Shown one piece after another: positions 17,787-25,728 of a stretch of 64,000 bases of DNA; the first letter of the stretch is position 1, and every line of letters starts with the position of its first letter. Source of the DNA: DATJGS01 sp035494735 (GTDB taxonomy: Bacteria > Eisenbacteria > RBG-16-71-46); assembly GCA_035494735.1 (NCBI GenBank), contig DATJGS010000014.1:1-64000 (forward strand), in the 5' to 3' direction. The notes under the pieces were generated by a model. That model searched no databases. It was not told the DNA's origin and saw nothing but the letters and a program-made list of their open reading frames with translations. Position numbers and translations under genes: made by a program.

Positions 17787-19921
17787 GTGCGCCGGAACCT
17801 CGCGGCGAACGCCCCGTCACAGCCGTGCACGTGCGGCAGCACGCGCATGAAGCCCTGTTCGTCGAGCACCGCCGCGGGCAGGAGGCCGTCCGGCGATTCG
17901 AGTACGAACTCCGGATTCTCGCGCAGGAAGCGTTCGACGACTTCCGTCGTCTCTTCGGGCTCGAACGAGCACACGCTGTACACGAGCACGCCGCCCGGGC
18001 GCAGCCGCTTGCCGCCGGCGACCAGCAGTTCGAGCTGGATGGGCGGCATCTCGCGCAGCATCTCCGGGCCCTTGCGCCAGCGCGCGTCGGCGCGGCGCCC
18101 GAGCACGCCGAGCCCCGTGCACGGCGCGTCGACGAGCACGCGATCGAATGGCATCGGGAACGTGTACAGGCGCCCGTCGCCCTGGACGACGTGCACGGCC
18201 TGGACGCCCAGGCGATCGACCGTGGACTGCAGCGATGCGACCCGCGATTCGTTGCGCTCCATGGCCCAGACTTCGCCCTCGTCGCCCATGAGCTCGGCGA
18301 GGTGCGTGCACTTGCCGCCCGGCGCCGCGCACAGATCGAGCAGGCGCTCGTGCGGCTTGGGATCGACGAGCCGCGAGACCAGCGCCTCGCTTTCGTCCTG
18401 CACCGTGCACAGCCCGCGCTTGAACGCCGCAAGCGCGCCTGGGGCCTGGTGCGTCTCGACCCATACGAGGTCCGGCGACAGCGTGGCCGGCGACGACTCG
18501 ACGCCCTCGGCGGCGAGCTTCTCGATCAACTGTTCGCGCGTGCCGCGCAGTGGATTCACGCGCAGCCCGACCTTCACCGTGCGGTTGTCGGCGAGCAGCA
18601 GCGCGCGCGTCGCCTCGACGCCGAAGCGCGCGAGCCAGCGCTCGACGATCCACAGCGGATGCGAGCCCCACACCGCGAGCGACGCCGCGTCGTCGCCTTC
18701 GGGCGGCAGCAGCGTGTCCTTCTGCTCGACCATGCGCCGGAGCACGCTGTTCACGAGCCCCGCGGTTCCGGGGTGCCCGTACTTGTGCGCGAGCTTCACC
18801 GATTCGTCGACGGCCGCGTGCGGCGGGATGCGATCGAGGAACAGGATCTGATACGCGCCCATGCGCAGGATGTTCTTGACCCACGGCTGCACCTGCGAGA
18901 GCCCGATGTGCACGAGCCCGTCGAGCGCGTGATCGAGGCGCCCGCGCCAGCGCAGGGTGCCCTTGACCAGTTCATGCATGAGCGCCTGATCGCGCACGTC
19001 GGGCCCGCCGCGCGAATGCGCGCCGTCCAGGAGGCGATCGCTGAACGCGCTGCGCGTGTCGGCGGCGTGCAGGATGCGCAGGGCCGCTTCGCGCGGGTTC
19101 GACGGCAGCGGCGGCAGCGAGCGATCGTCTTCGAACGGCGCGCCCTGCGGCTTCCGGTTCCAGTCGCCGTTCGCGCCGGGACGCGGGCCGCGCGGTGGCG
19201 GACCGGTGCGAATGCGCCCGCCCGTGGGTCCGTTCCATCCGCCCGGGCGAGGCGCGCGATCGCCGCCGCGGCGATCGGACGCCAGGCCCGTGCGCGGCAC
19301 GTAGCCGACGCGCGCGTTGTCTCCCTGGCGCGGCGGACCGCTCGAGCGCGGCGTGTAACTCGTGCGTCCGCCGCCTTGGCGCGGCGCGCCGCCTGAGCGC
19401 GGAGGACCACCGGTGCGTGGCGTGTAGCTGCGAGCGTTGCCGCCCTGGCGCGGTGCTCCGCCACTGCGCGGCGTGTATCCGGAGCGCGTGTCGCCACCCT
19501 GGCGCGGTGCTCCACCCGTGCGCGGCGTGTAGCTGCGCGCGTTGCCGCCTTGGCGCGGTGCTCCGCCACTGCGCGGCGTGTACGCGGGGCGCGAACCATC
19601 GGGGGAGCGCGCTGGGCTACCCGCGCGCGGCGCGTAATCGCCTCGACTCCCGGGCCTGGGCCCTCCGGCGCGGGGACTTGCGCCGGGGCGAGTGCCGCCG
19701 CCGGGGCGAGGGCCACTGCCGGGGCGAGGGCCGCTGCCGGGGCGCGGTGCTCCGCTCGGGCGCGGCGCGCCGCGGCGCGAGTCGCCGCCAGAGCGCGGAT
19801 TGGCGGGGCGTGCGCGGTCGCGATCGCCGTACGCCGGACGCGGGCGGTTGATGGCGCCGGCCTGGTCGTCGCCTGGCGGGCGCGGGCGACGCGGACGTGC
19901 GGGAGGACGAGAATCGTTCAC
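17783..19921 (-). CDS. rsmB: 16S rRNA (cytosine-967-C5) methyltransferase with long Arg/Gly/Pro-rich N-terminal tail
   Basis: RsmB methylates C967 of 16S rRNA. Residues ~275-712 are the normal enzyme: a NusB-like RNA-binding domain (about 277-400), then a Rossmann methyltransferase with LDLCAAPGG (528-536), DAPCTG (598-603) and YSVCS (648-652) holding the two catalytic cysteines. The first ~275 residues are unusual: a low-complexity tail of repeated 'TPRSGGAPRQGG' and 'GPRPGSG' units, with no homology to standard RsmB (about 430 residues). The GTG at 19921 overlaps the fmt stop (GTGA). The tail reads in the same frame without interruption and keeps the repeat at protein level, so it is probably translated. 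Confidence 0.9.
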   Translation of the reverse strand: MNDSRPPARPRRPRPPGDDQAGAINRPRPAYGDRDRARPANPRSGGDSRRGAPRPSGAPRPGSGPRPGSGPRPGGGTRPGASPRAGGPRPGSRGDYAPRAGSPARSPDGSRPAYTPRSGGAPRQGGNARSYTPRTGGAPRQGGDTRSGYTPRSGGAPRQGGNARSYTPRTGGPPRSGGAPRQGGGRTSYTPRSSGPPRQGDNARVGYVPRTGLASDRRGGDRAPRPGGWNGPTGGRIRTGPPPRGPRPGANGDWNRKPQGAPFEDDRSLPPLPSNPREAALRILHAADTRSAFSDRLLDGAHSRGGPDVRDQALMHELVKGTLRWRGRLDHALDGLVHIGLSQVQPWVKNILRMGAYQILFLDRIPPHAAVDESVKLAHKYGHPGTAGLVNSVLRRMVEQKDTLLPPEGDDAASLAVWGSHPLWIVERWLARFGVEATRALLLADNRTVKVGLRVNPLRGTREQLIEKLAAEGVESSPATLSPDLVWVETHQAPGALAAFKRGLCTVQDESEALVSRLVDPKPHERLLDLCAAPGGKCTHLAELMGDEGEVWAMERNESRVASLQSTVDRLGVQAVHVVQGDGRLYTFPMPFDRVLVDAPCTGLGVLGRRADARWRKGPEMLREMPPIQLELLVAGGKRLRPGGVLVYSVCSFEPEETTEVVERFLRENPEFVLESPDGLLPAAVLDEQGFMRVLPHVHGCDGAFAARFRRT
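19312..19590. repeat. Tandem coding repeat in the rsmB 5' part
   Basis: About 90 codons made of degenerate units encoding 'TPRSGGAPRQGGNARSY' and close variants, each 15-19 codons long. A second simpler tract at about 19688-19750 encodes repeated 'PRPGSG'. The high similarity between units at DNA level suggests recent expansion or slippage. Confidence 0.75.
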
Positions 19922-20859
19922 GCGGAGATCTCCTTCACGGACTCGAAGGCGTCGCCGTCGACGAGGCGAACCCCGCGTGCCCAATCGGCGGCGTTCAGCA
20001 CGCCGCGGCCTTCGGGTTTGAGCTCGACGATGCACAGCGCGCCTTCACCACACGCCACGGCCACGCCGTCCGCCTCGACGCCGGCCACCGTGCCGGGCGA
20101 TGCGCCCGCCGCGCGCGCCAGCGGCCGGGTCCTCTCGAGACGCACGCGCCGGCCGCGAAACGCGGTGGTCGCGCCCGGCCACGGCGTGACGGCACGCTGG
20201 TGGCACCACACGACCCGCGCGTCCAGCGTCCAATCCACGTAGCCGTCGGTCTTGACCAGCTTCTTCGCGTACGAGCCCGCGACGCGGTCCTGAGGATGGC
20301 GCGGCGCACGCCCGGCGGTGGCCAGCTCGAGACTTTCGGCGAGCAGCGGCGCGCCGATCGCGGCGAGCCGCGCGGCCAGCGTGCCGGCGTCGTCGTCATC
20401 GCGGATCGCTTCCTCGCGGCGCAGGATCCAATCGCCGGTGTCGATGCCGTCGTCCATCCACAGCGTGGTCACGCCGGACACGGCACGTCCGTCCCACAGC
20501 GCGCGCTGCACGGGCGACGCTCCGCGGTAGTCGGGGAGCAAGGAGCCGTGCAGGTTGATCGCGCCGAGCTTCGGCACGGCGAGCAGCGCGGGCGTGAGGA
20601 TCGCGCCGAACGCCACGACCGCGATCAGATCGGGCGCGAGCGAGGCGAGGTGCGCGCGTACCGCGTCGTCCTTCGGGCGCTCGGGCTTTGCGATCGGGAG
20701 GCCGAGTTCGGCGGCCGCTTCCGCGACCGCGGACGGGCGCGGCGCGAGACCGCGTCCGCTCGGACGATCGGGCTGGGTCACGACCTCGAGCACGTCGCAG
20801 CGCTCGGCGACGGCGCGCAGCGCGGGAACGGCGAACGCGGGAGTCCCCATGAACACCAC
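19918..20859 (-). CDS. fmt: Methionyl-tRNA formyltransferase
   Basis: Fmt formylates initiator Met-tRNA. The 313-residue protein has the N-terminal transferase domain (VVFMGTPAFAVP start, LHGSLLPDYRGASP with the catalytic Asn/His/Asp region) and a C-terminal tRNA-binding domain. The GTG at 20859 gives the usual family start; a CTG at 20874 that overlaps the def stop and has GGAGG six bases upstream is a possible alternative, adding five residues. It follows def, the classical def-fmt pair, and overlaps rsmB by four bases. Confidence 0.93.
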   Translation of the reverse strand: MVFMGTPAFAVPALRAVAERCDVLEVVTQPDRPSGRGLAPRPSAVAEAAAELGLPIAKPERPKDDAVRAHLASLAPDLIAVVAFGAILTPALLAVPKLGAINLHGSLLPDYRGASPVQRALWDGRAVSGVTTLWMDDGIDTGDWILRREEAIRDDDDAGTLAARLAAIGAPLLAESLELATAGRAPRHPQDRVAGSYAKKLVKTDGYVDWTLDARVVWCHQRAVTPWPGATTAFRGRRVRLERTRPLARAAGASPGTVAGVEADGVAVACGEGALCIVELKPEGRGVLNAADWARGVRLVDGDAFESVKEISA

Positions 20860-20870
20860 ACGCGGACGGT

Positions 20871-21422
20871 TCAGCGCTCGCCTCCGCTTTCCATCGGCGA
20901 ACGGTAGCCGTCGGGCATCTCGCCACGCGCGAGCGCGTCGAGCGAACGCCTGAGGAACTGGCGGCGCAGCGGCGAGAGCCGGTCCGTGAACAGCACGCCG
21001 TCCAGGTGATCCACCTCGTGCTGCAGCGCGCGCGCCAGGTAGCCGTCGGCCTCGATGCGGATCGGTTTGCCGTTCTCGTCGAGCGCTTCGACCTGGACAC
21101 GCTCGGCGCGCACCACGTCTTCGTAGATGCCGGGCATCGACAGACAACCCTCCTCGGCCGTTTCGCTTCCGAAGCGGCGCGTGACCACCGGATTCACGAG
21201 CGCAAAGCGCGCGCGCTGTTCGTCGTCGAGCGGCACGTCGACGACCAGCACGCGCTGCTTGACGCCCACCTGATTCGCGGCGAGTCCGACACCGTTGTAC
21301 GCGCGCATGGTGTCGCGCAGGTCGCGCACCAGCTCGCGCACCGTGTCGTCCACCGTCGCAACCGGCAGCGCCTTCTGACGCAGCACGGGATCGCCATACA
21401 GGCGGACCGGACGCACGGCCAT
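20871..21422 (-). CDS. def: Peptide deformylase
   Basis: Def removes the formyl group from nascent proteins. The 183-residue enzyme has all three motifs: GLAANQVG (46-53), EGCLSMPG (91-98, metal ligand Cys93) and HEVDH (135-139, two His ligands and the catalytic Glu). The ATG at 21422 shares one base with the yajC stop. Together with fmt it forms the N-formyl cycle. Confidence 0.96.
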   Translation of the reverse strand: MAVRPVRLYGDPVLRQKALPVATVDDTVRELVRDLRDTMRAYNGVGLAANQVGVKQRVLVVDVPLDDEQRARFALVNPVVTRRFGSETAEEGCLSMPGIYEDVVRAERVQVEALDENGKPIRIEADGYLARALQHEVDHLDGVLFTDRLSPLRRQFLRRSLDALARGEMPDGYRSPMESGGER

Positions 21423-21754
21423 TACTTGGTGGGCTCCGCGAGCACCTGGACGATGGCGCTCTTCGTGAATTCCACCTTCACCTCGTCGGCGATGCGCACG
21501 ACGACCTTCGCGTCGTCGACGCCGATCACCGTGCCCATGATGCCGCCCGAGGTCACGACGCGGTCGCCCTTCTTGAGGGCCTTCAGCATCAGGTCGGTCT
21601 GCTTCTGGCGCTGCTGCTGCGGGCGGATCAGCAGCAGGTACATGATCGCGAAGATGATGAGGATCGGGCCGAACTGCACCAGCATGGCGATGGGCCCGGC
21701 CGGCGCTGCGGCCGGCGCGGCACCGGCCGCCTGCGCGTATGCGTCACTCCACAT
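21422..21754 (-). CDS. yajC: Preprotein translocase accessory subunit YajC
   Basis: YajC is a small inner-membrane partner of the SecDF complex. The 110-residue protein has an Ala/Pro-rich N-terminus, one transmembrane helix (about 25-43, ending in LLLIRPQQQRQK) and a cytoplasmic domain with the family segment KKGDRVVTSGGIMGTV. It follows tgt by 33 bases, the usual tgt-yajC order; secD and secF do not follow, def does. Confidence 0.95.
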   Translation of the reverse strand: MWSDAYAQAAGAAPAAAPAGPIAMLVQFGPILIIFAIMYLLLIRPQQQRQKQTDLMLKALKKGDRVVTSGGIMGTVIGVDDAKVVVRIADEVKVEFTKSAIVQVLAEPTK

Positions 21755-21787
21755 GGATTCCCTCGGTTGTGCGAGTCATCCGGCGCG

Positions 21788-22951
21788 TCAGGCGCCGGCG
21801 GGTTGGCGCGGCGCCAACGTCTCGCCGCTGTGATAGCGCTCCACGAACTCCCGCCGGAACGCTTCGTAGCGTCCGGCGAGCACGGCCTCGCGCGCGCGGC
21901 GCACCACGGACAGCAAATGGTGCACGGCGTGGATCGAGGCCAACCGCATGCCCAGCAACTCGCGCGCGGCGAACAGGTGTCTCAGATACGCGCGCGTGAA
22001 GCGCTCGCACGTGTAGCAGTCGCACTCGGGGTCGAGCGGTCGCTCGTCCTCGGCGTACGCCGCGTTCTTCACCACCAGCCGGCCGGTCGAGATGAACACC
22101 GTGCCACGTCGCGCATTGCGCGTCGGCAGCACGCAGTCGAACAGATCCACGCCGCGCGCCACGGCCTCGACCACGTCGAGCGGATGTCCGACCCCCATCA
22201 GATAGCGCGGCCGGTCCTTCGGGAACAGCGCGCAATCGTGTTCCACCATCTCGAGCCCGAGCGAGCGCCCTTCCCCGACCCACAACCCGCCGAGCGCGAA
22301 GCCGTCGAACGGCAGCGCGCCGAGCCGCTCGAAGCAGCGCGCGCGCTCCGCCGCGCTCACTCCGCCCTGATTGATGCCGAACAGGGCCATCGCCCCGCGG
22401 CCTTCCCCGCGCAGCCGCTCGCGCTCCGCGAGCCCGCGCCCCGCCCACAACAGCGTGCGATCGACCGCCGCGCGCACCACGTCGTCGGGCGCCGGCATCT
22501 CGACGAGCTCGTCGAACGACATCGCGATATCGCTGCCCAATCCGTCCTGGATGCGGATCGCCTCTTCGGGCGTCAGCGTCAGTTTCGAGCCATCCAGGTG
22601 CGACCGGAATTCCACCCCGTGATCCGTCACCCGGCGCAGCGGCGACAGGCTCATGACCTGGAAGCCGCCGCTGTCCGTGAGGATGGGTCCGCCCCATCCC
22701 ATGAAGCGATGCAGCCCGCCCATGCGGCGCACCGTCTCGACGCCGGGCCTCAGCCACAGGTGATACGTGTTCGAGAGCAGGATCTCGGTCCCGGCCCCGG
22801 CCAGTTCGTCGGGCGTGAGCGTCTTGACCGACCCCACCGTCCCGACCGGCATGAAGGCGGGCGTGCGCACTTCACCGTGCGCGGTGGCGAATCGGCCGGC
22901 GCGGGCCGCGGTCTGGGAATCTTCGGCTTCGAGTTGGAATGAAAGGGCCAT
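21788..22951 (-). CDS. tgt: Queuine tRNA-ribosyltransferase
   Basis: Tgt exchanges guanine 34 of GUN-anticodon tRNAs for preQ1 on the way to queuosine. The 387-residue TIM barrel shows LSNTYHL, ILTDSGGFQV (catalytic Asp), FGINQGG, the second nucleophile region in GVDLFDCVLPTRNAR, and a zinc site with CDCYTC plus a downstream His. The ATG at 22951 gives the normal length. It starts a long minus-strand run through yajC, def and fmt. Confidence 0.95.
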   Translation of the reverse strand: MALSFQLEAEDSQTAARAGRFATAHGEVRTPAFMPVGTVGSVKTLTPDELAGAGTEILLSNTYHLWLRPGVETVRRMGGLHRFMGWGGPILTDSGGFQVMSLSPLRRVTDHGVEFRSHLDGSKLTLTPEEAIRIQDGLGSDIAMSFDELVEMPAPDDVVRAAVDRTLLWAGRGLAERERLRGEGRGAMALFGINQGGVSAAERARCFERLGALPFDGFALGGLWVGEGRSLGLEMVEHDCALFPKDRPRYLMGVGHPLDVVEAVARGVDLFDCVLPTRNARRGTVFISTGRLVVKNAAYAEDERPLDPECDCYTCERFTRAYLRHLFAARELLGMRLASIHAVHHLLSVVRRAREAVLAGRYEAFRREFVERYHSGETLAPRQPAGA

Positions 22952-23123
22952 CGAGGGCCAGCCGGGCCTGCCGGCGATACTGCAACGTTCGGACGGGAAG
23001 CCTAGTGGAGCGCCCCGCGGAGCGTCAAGCGAAGGCGGCAACGGGACGGGCGGGCCGATTGAAACGCCGCGAGGGCGCGGCACGCGCCGCGCCCTCGACC
23101 GAACGCTCGAAACGTTCCGCGGC

Positions 23124-23831
23124 CTAGAGGTCGTGCCCCTCCGGACCGTCGCCGCCTTCTCCGCCGCCACCCGGGCCGCGGCGCATCATCATTTCGCGCC
23201 CACGCGCGCCGGGAGCGCCGCGCATCCCACGCATGCCGCGCATCCCGCCCATCGCCGCGCGCTCCCGCCACATCTTGCGCTGCTCCGGCGTCAGGATCGC
23301 CCGCGCTTCGAGCATCGACGCGACGCGCTCCTTGCCGACGCTCGCGCGCATGCCGGCGATCCGGTCGATCTGGGCGTCGATGGCGCGCGCGTCGGGATTC
23401 TCGGCGCGCATCAGGTGACGCAGGTCGAGCGCCGCGAGACGCAGGTCGCTCTGCAGCGGGATGACCTTCTTCTGATGGCGGTAGCGCACGTCCTCGAGCT
23501 TCTGGCGCTGCTCGTCCGTCAGTTTGAGCTGCGCCAGGCGGCCGCCGGCCATGCCCGGCCCGCGGCGCACGCCGCCGTCACCGGGGCCGCCGCCCGGCCC
23601 CGCGGCGTCGTCGGAGTCCAGCCATTCATCGTCGCCCGCGAGTCCGGCCATCCATTCGTTCGGCGCGATCGCGTCGCCGGGTGAATCCGGTTCGGCTGGC
23701 GCGGCCATAGTCGGGGCGGCGGCTTGCGGCGCGGGCGCGCGCGGCGCCGGCGTGCGATCCGCGGCGTACGCGGAGGCGGCCAGCGTCACCGCCGTCAGAG
23801 CGAAGGCGGGCCACAGCATTCTGCGGTTCAT
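23124..23831 (-). CDS. Periplasmic Spy/CpxP-like LTxxQ protein with Met/Gly/Arg-rich tail
   Basis: The 235-residue protein has a signal peptide (1-23), a Pro/Ala/Gly-rich linker to about residue 100, then a helical domain with two LTxxQ-type motifs (LTDEQRQKLEDV near 103 and LTPEQRKMWRER near 178), as in Spy and CpxP. Such proteins act as periplasmic chaperones or metal-stress sensors. The last 45 residues are rich in Met, Gly and Arg (repeated GGMRGMRG), which could bind metal such as copper (inference). It ends the ECF sigma gene cluster, 30 bases after a second LTxxQ gene. Confidence 0.8.
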   Translation of the reverse strand: MNRRMLWPAFALTAVTLAASAYAADRTPAPRAPAPQAAAPTMAAPAEPDSPGDAIAPNEWMAGLAGDDEWLDSDDAAGPGGGPGDGGVRRGPGMAGGRLAQLKLTDEQRQKLEDVRYRHQKKVIPLQSDLRLAALDLRHLMRAENPDARAIDAQIDRIAGMRASVGKERVASMLEARAILTPEQRKMWRERAAMGGMRGMRGMRGAPGARGREMMMRRGPGGGGEGGDGPEGHDL

Positions 23832-23861
23832 CGTGTAATCCCTTTCTGGTCGAACGACCCT

Positions 23862-24260
23862 CTACGGGCGCCCGCCGCCCTCGTCGGGCGCGGGCTCGGG
23901 GTTCCGTGCGTGCCGCTCCATTTCCATCTGGTGCCAGCGCGCCTGCTGTTCGGGCGTCAGGACTCTCTCGAGGCGCGCGCGCGTGCTGTCGCGCGCCGCG
24001 CCGAACTCGGAGCGAGCGTGATCGAGCACGTCCTGGATCTGGCGGCGCTGCGCGTCGCTCAGCTTCAGTTCGCGCTCGAGCCTCAGCATCAGGAGCCCGG
24101 GCATCGGCGCGGGCCGGCGTCCCCACGACCTGGCGAACGCGCCCGCGCCCGGCCGGTCGAGCACGCAGCGCGTGAACGCGACGCCGCCGAGCAGGCCGAC
24201 GGTCGCGCCGAACAACAGCGCCGAGAGCATCGCGATGATGAGACCGCCGCGTGAGATCAC
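23862..24260 (-). CDS. Membrane-anchored LTxxQ (Spy/CpxP-like) protein
   Basis: The 132-residue protein has one N-terminal transmembrane helix (about 5-28) and a periplasmic helical part with the pair LSDAQRRQIQDV and LTPEQQARWHQM, the spacing seen in CpxP and in the CnrX/ZraP heavy-metal sensors. The GTG at 24260 overlaps the previous stop (GTGA). Being encoded after an ECF sigma factor and a membrane protein in the anti-sigma position, it may be the periplasmic sensor of that system, as CnrX is for CnrY/CnrH (inference). Confidence 0.8.
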   Translation of the reverse strand: MISRGGLIIAMLSALLFGATVGLLGGVAFTRCVLDRPGAGAFARSWGRRPAPMPGLLMLRLERELKLSDAQRRQIQDVLDHARSEFGAARDSTRARLERVLTPEQQARWHQMEMERHARNPEPAPDEGGGRP

Positions 24261-24595
24261 TGGAGGCTCTCCGAGTCGCTCGCGGCTTCGCTGCCGGCGG
24301 ACGGCGTGCCCAGTTCGCTGGCCGTCGCGGCGCCGCGCTCGGTGAGCAGCGCGTCCGTGAGGCTCGCGACCTCGGTCGCGGGCTCGGTCGTCTGCAGCAC
24401 GACCAGCGTGCCGCCGAGCGCCGCCACGAGCAGCGCCGCGGACGTCGCCAGCGCGGCCGGACGCATGAGCCACGCGGCCCAGCGCGGCTCCTCGGCGGCG
24501 AGCCGCGCGCGCACGCGCGTCATCATCCAGGCTTCGGGCTCGGCCTTGACCGTGGAGAGCAGGGCGTCCAGACGATCGTCTTCACTTCGCGACAT
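24257..24595 (-). CDS. Small membrane protein in the anti-sigma position
   Basis: The 112-residue protein has a cytoplasmic N-terminus of about 42 residues, a transmembrane helix (about 47-66) and a short periplasmic tail. There is no HxxxCxxC zinc motif of the ZAS family. Size, topology and place directly after an ECF sigma gene suggest an anti-sigma factor of the short CnrY-like kind. GGAGA lies six bases before the ATG. Confidence 0.7.
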   Translation of the reverse strand: MSRSEDDRLDALLSTVKAEPEAWMMTRVRARLAAEEPRWAAWLMRPAALATSAALLVAALGGTLVVLQTTEPATEVASLTDALLTERGAATASELGTPSAGSEAASDSESLQ

Positions 24596-24609
24596 GGAGT
24601 TCTCCGATT

Positions 24610-25200
24610 TCAACCACCGAGCGCTTCGCGCAACCTCACTTTGAGAGTCTCGCGCGCCCGGAACAATCTCGACTTGATGGCTCCCTCGCTGGTGCCGAGG
24701 ATTTCGCCCGCTTCCGCGAGCGGCAGCCCGAGCCGGTGCACCAGGATCACCGCCTCGCGCTGTTCGTTCGGAAGATCGCCGAGCGCGCGCTCGAGCACCG
24801 CCAGCGCCCGCGCCCGATCCTCGCCTTCCTCCCACTCGGCCACCGGATCGACGTGCAGGCCGGCGGTCGCCAGCGCGTCGACTTCGTCCGGCGCCGGCCC
24901 CACGAACTTGCGCCGCCTGAGCACATCGTGACATCGATTGGCCACGATGCGTAGGACCCACGTGCGCAACCCGCGCACCCCGCGAAACGACGCTGCGGCG
25001 TTGTGGATCTTGAGCAGCGCATCCTCGACGACGTCGTCCGCCTCGTCGCGGTTGCGCAGCAGGCTCCGCGCCAGGGCGTGCATCGCCCCGCCGAGCCTCC
25101 GATACAGTTCGCCCAGCGCGTCGAGATCGCGCGCTCTCAGACGGGCGATCAGTTCGGCTTCTTCGAGTTCGGCCAGATCGGTTCTCCCGTCCAGAGGCAT
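24610..25200 (-). CDS. ECF-family RNA polymerase sigma factor
   Basis: The 196-residue protein has sigma region 2 (LGELYRRLGGAMHALARSLL, then DEADDVVEDALLKI and the region 2.4 segment GLRTWVLRIVANRCHDVLRR) and region 4 with a helix-turn-helix (LGLPLAEAGEILGTSEGAIKSRLFRARE), but no region 1 or 3, the layout of ECF sigma factors. It heads a four-gene run with the membrane protein and two LTxxQ proteins and probably controls an envelope or metal stress response. Promoters for it must lie in the 141 bases shared with acpS. Confidence 0.92.
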   Translation of the reverse strand: MPLDGRTDLAELEEAELIARLRARDLDALGELYRRLGGAMHALARSLLRNRDEADDVVEDALLKIHNAAASFRGVRGLRTWVLRIVANRCHDVLRRRKFVGPAPDEVDALATAGLHVDPVAEWEEGEDRARALAVLERALGDLPNEQREAVILVHRLGLPLAEAGEILGTSEGAIKSRLFRARETLKVRLREALGG

Positions 25201-25270
25201 GGACGTCCAACTGCCCTCGAAGTTACGCGGTGGCAACGGCTCCGGCCGCGTCACGAGCGGCCGCAGGTGC

Positions 25271-25299
25271 TTGACCCCCTTGGGGTCCGTCCCTAGACT
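25271..25299 (+). promoter_or_regulatory. Housekeeping-type promoter with embedded palindrome, upstream of acpS
   Basis: TTGACC (25271-25276) and TAGACT (25294-25299) are separated by exactly 17 bases. A palindrome with arms GACCCC and GGGGTC around CTT overlaps the -35 box and the start of the spacer (25273-25287), so a bound dimer would block the promoter. The acpS GTG lies 43 bases downstream of the -10 box. Confidence 0.7.
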
Positions 25300-25341
25300 C
25301 GCCGTTCGCTTTCCGCGGCATTCTAACCATAAGAGGGGCCG

Positions 25342-25728
25342 GTGGCCGTCCGAGGAATCGGCGTGGACGTCGTCAAGGTGGACCGGCTGATCGCGGCCCT
25401 CGAGCGCTTCGGCGAACGCATGGAGCGCCGCCTGTTCACGGCGGGCGAGCTCGGCTACTGCCGCACCCACAAGGATCCGCTCCCCCACCTGGCCGCGCGC
25501 TTCGCGGCCAAGGAAGCGGCCTCGAAGGCGCTCGGCACCGGCATGAGCGGCGGCGTCGGCTGGACGCAGATCGAGGTCCTGCAGCCGGGCGGTCGCGTGC
25601 CCACGCTCGAGTTCCACGGCGTCGCGCGCGAGCGCTTCGAGGGACTCGGCTGCACGCGCTCGCACCTGTCCCTGACCCACGACGGCGGCCTCGCGGTCGC
25701 GTGCGTCGTGCTCGAGGACGGCGCGTGA
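25342..25728 (+). CDS. acpS: Holo-acyl-carrier-protein synthase
   Basis: AcpS moves 4'-phosphopantetheine from CoA to apo-ACP. The 128-residue protein shows both family motifs: GIGVDVVKVDR with the Mg-binding Asp near residue 9, and RFAAKEAASKALGTG with the Glu/Lys pair. The start is GTG at 25342, preceded by AGAGGGG. It is the first gene of a five-gene run on propionyl/methylmalonyl-CoA; why AcpS belongs there is not obvious. Confidence 0.93.
   Translation: MAVRGIGVDVVKVDRLIAALERFGERMERRLFTAGELGYCRTHKDPLPHLAARFAAKEAASKALGTGMSGGVGWTQIEVLQPGGRVPTLEFHGVARERFEGLGCTRSHLSLTHDGGLAVACVVLEDGA

Noticed and set aside
23055..23070. ATTGAAAC upstream of tgt as an enhancer-like element
   Set aside because: Single imperfect copy, no -24/-12 match before tgt; most likely chance.
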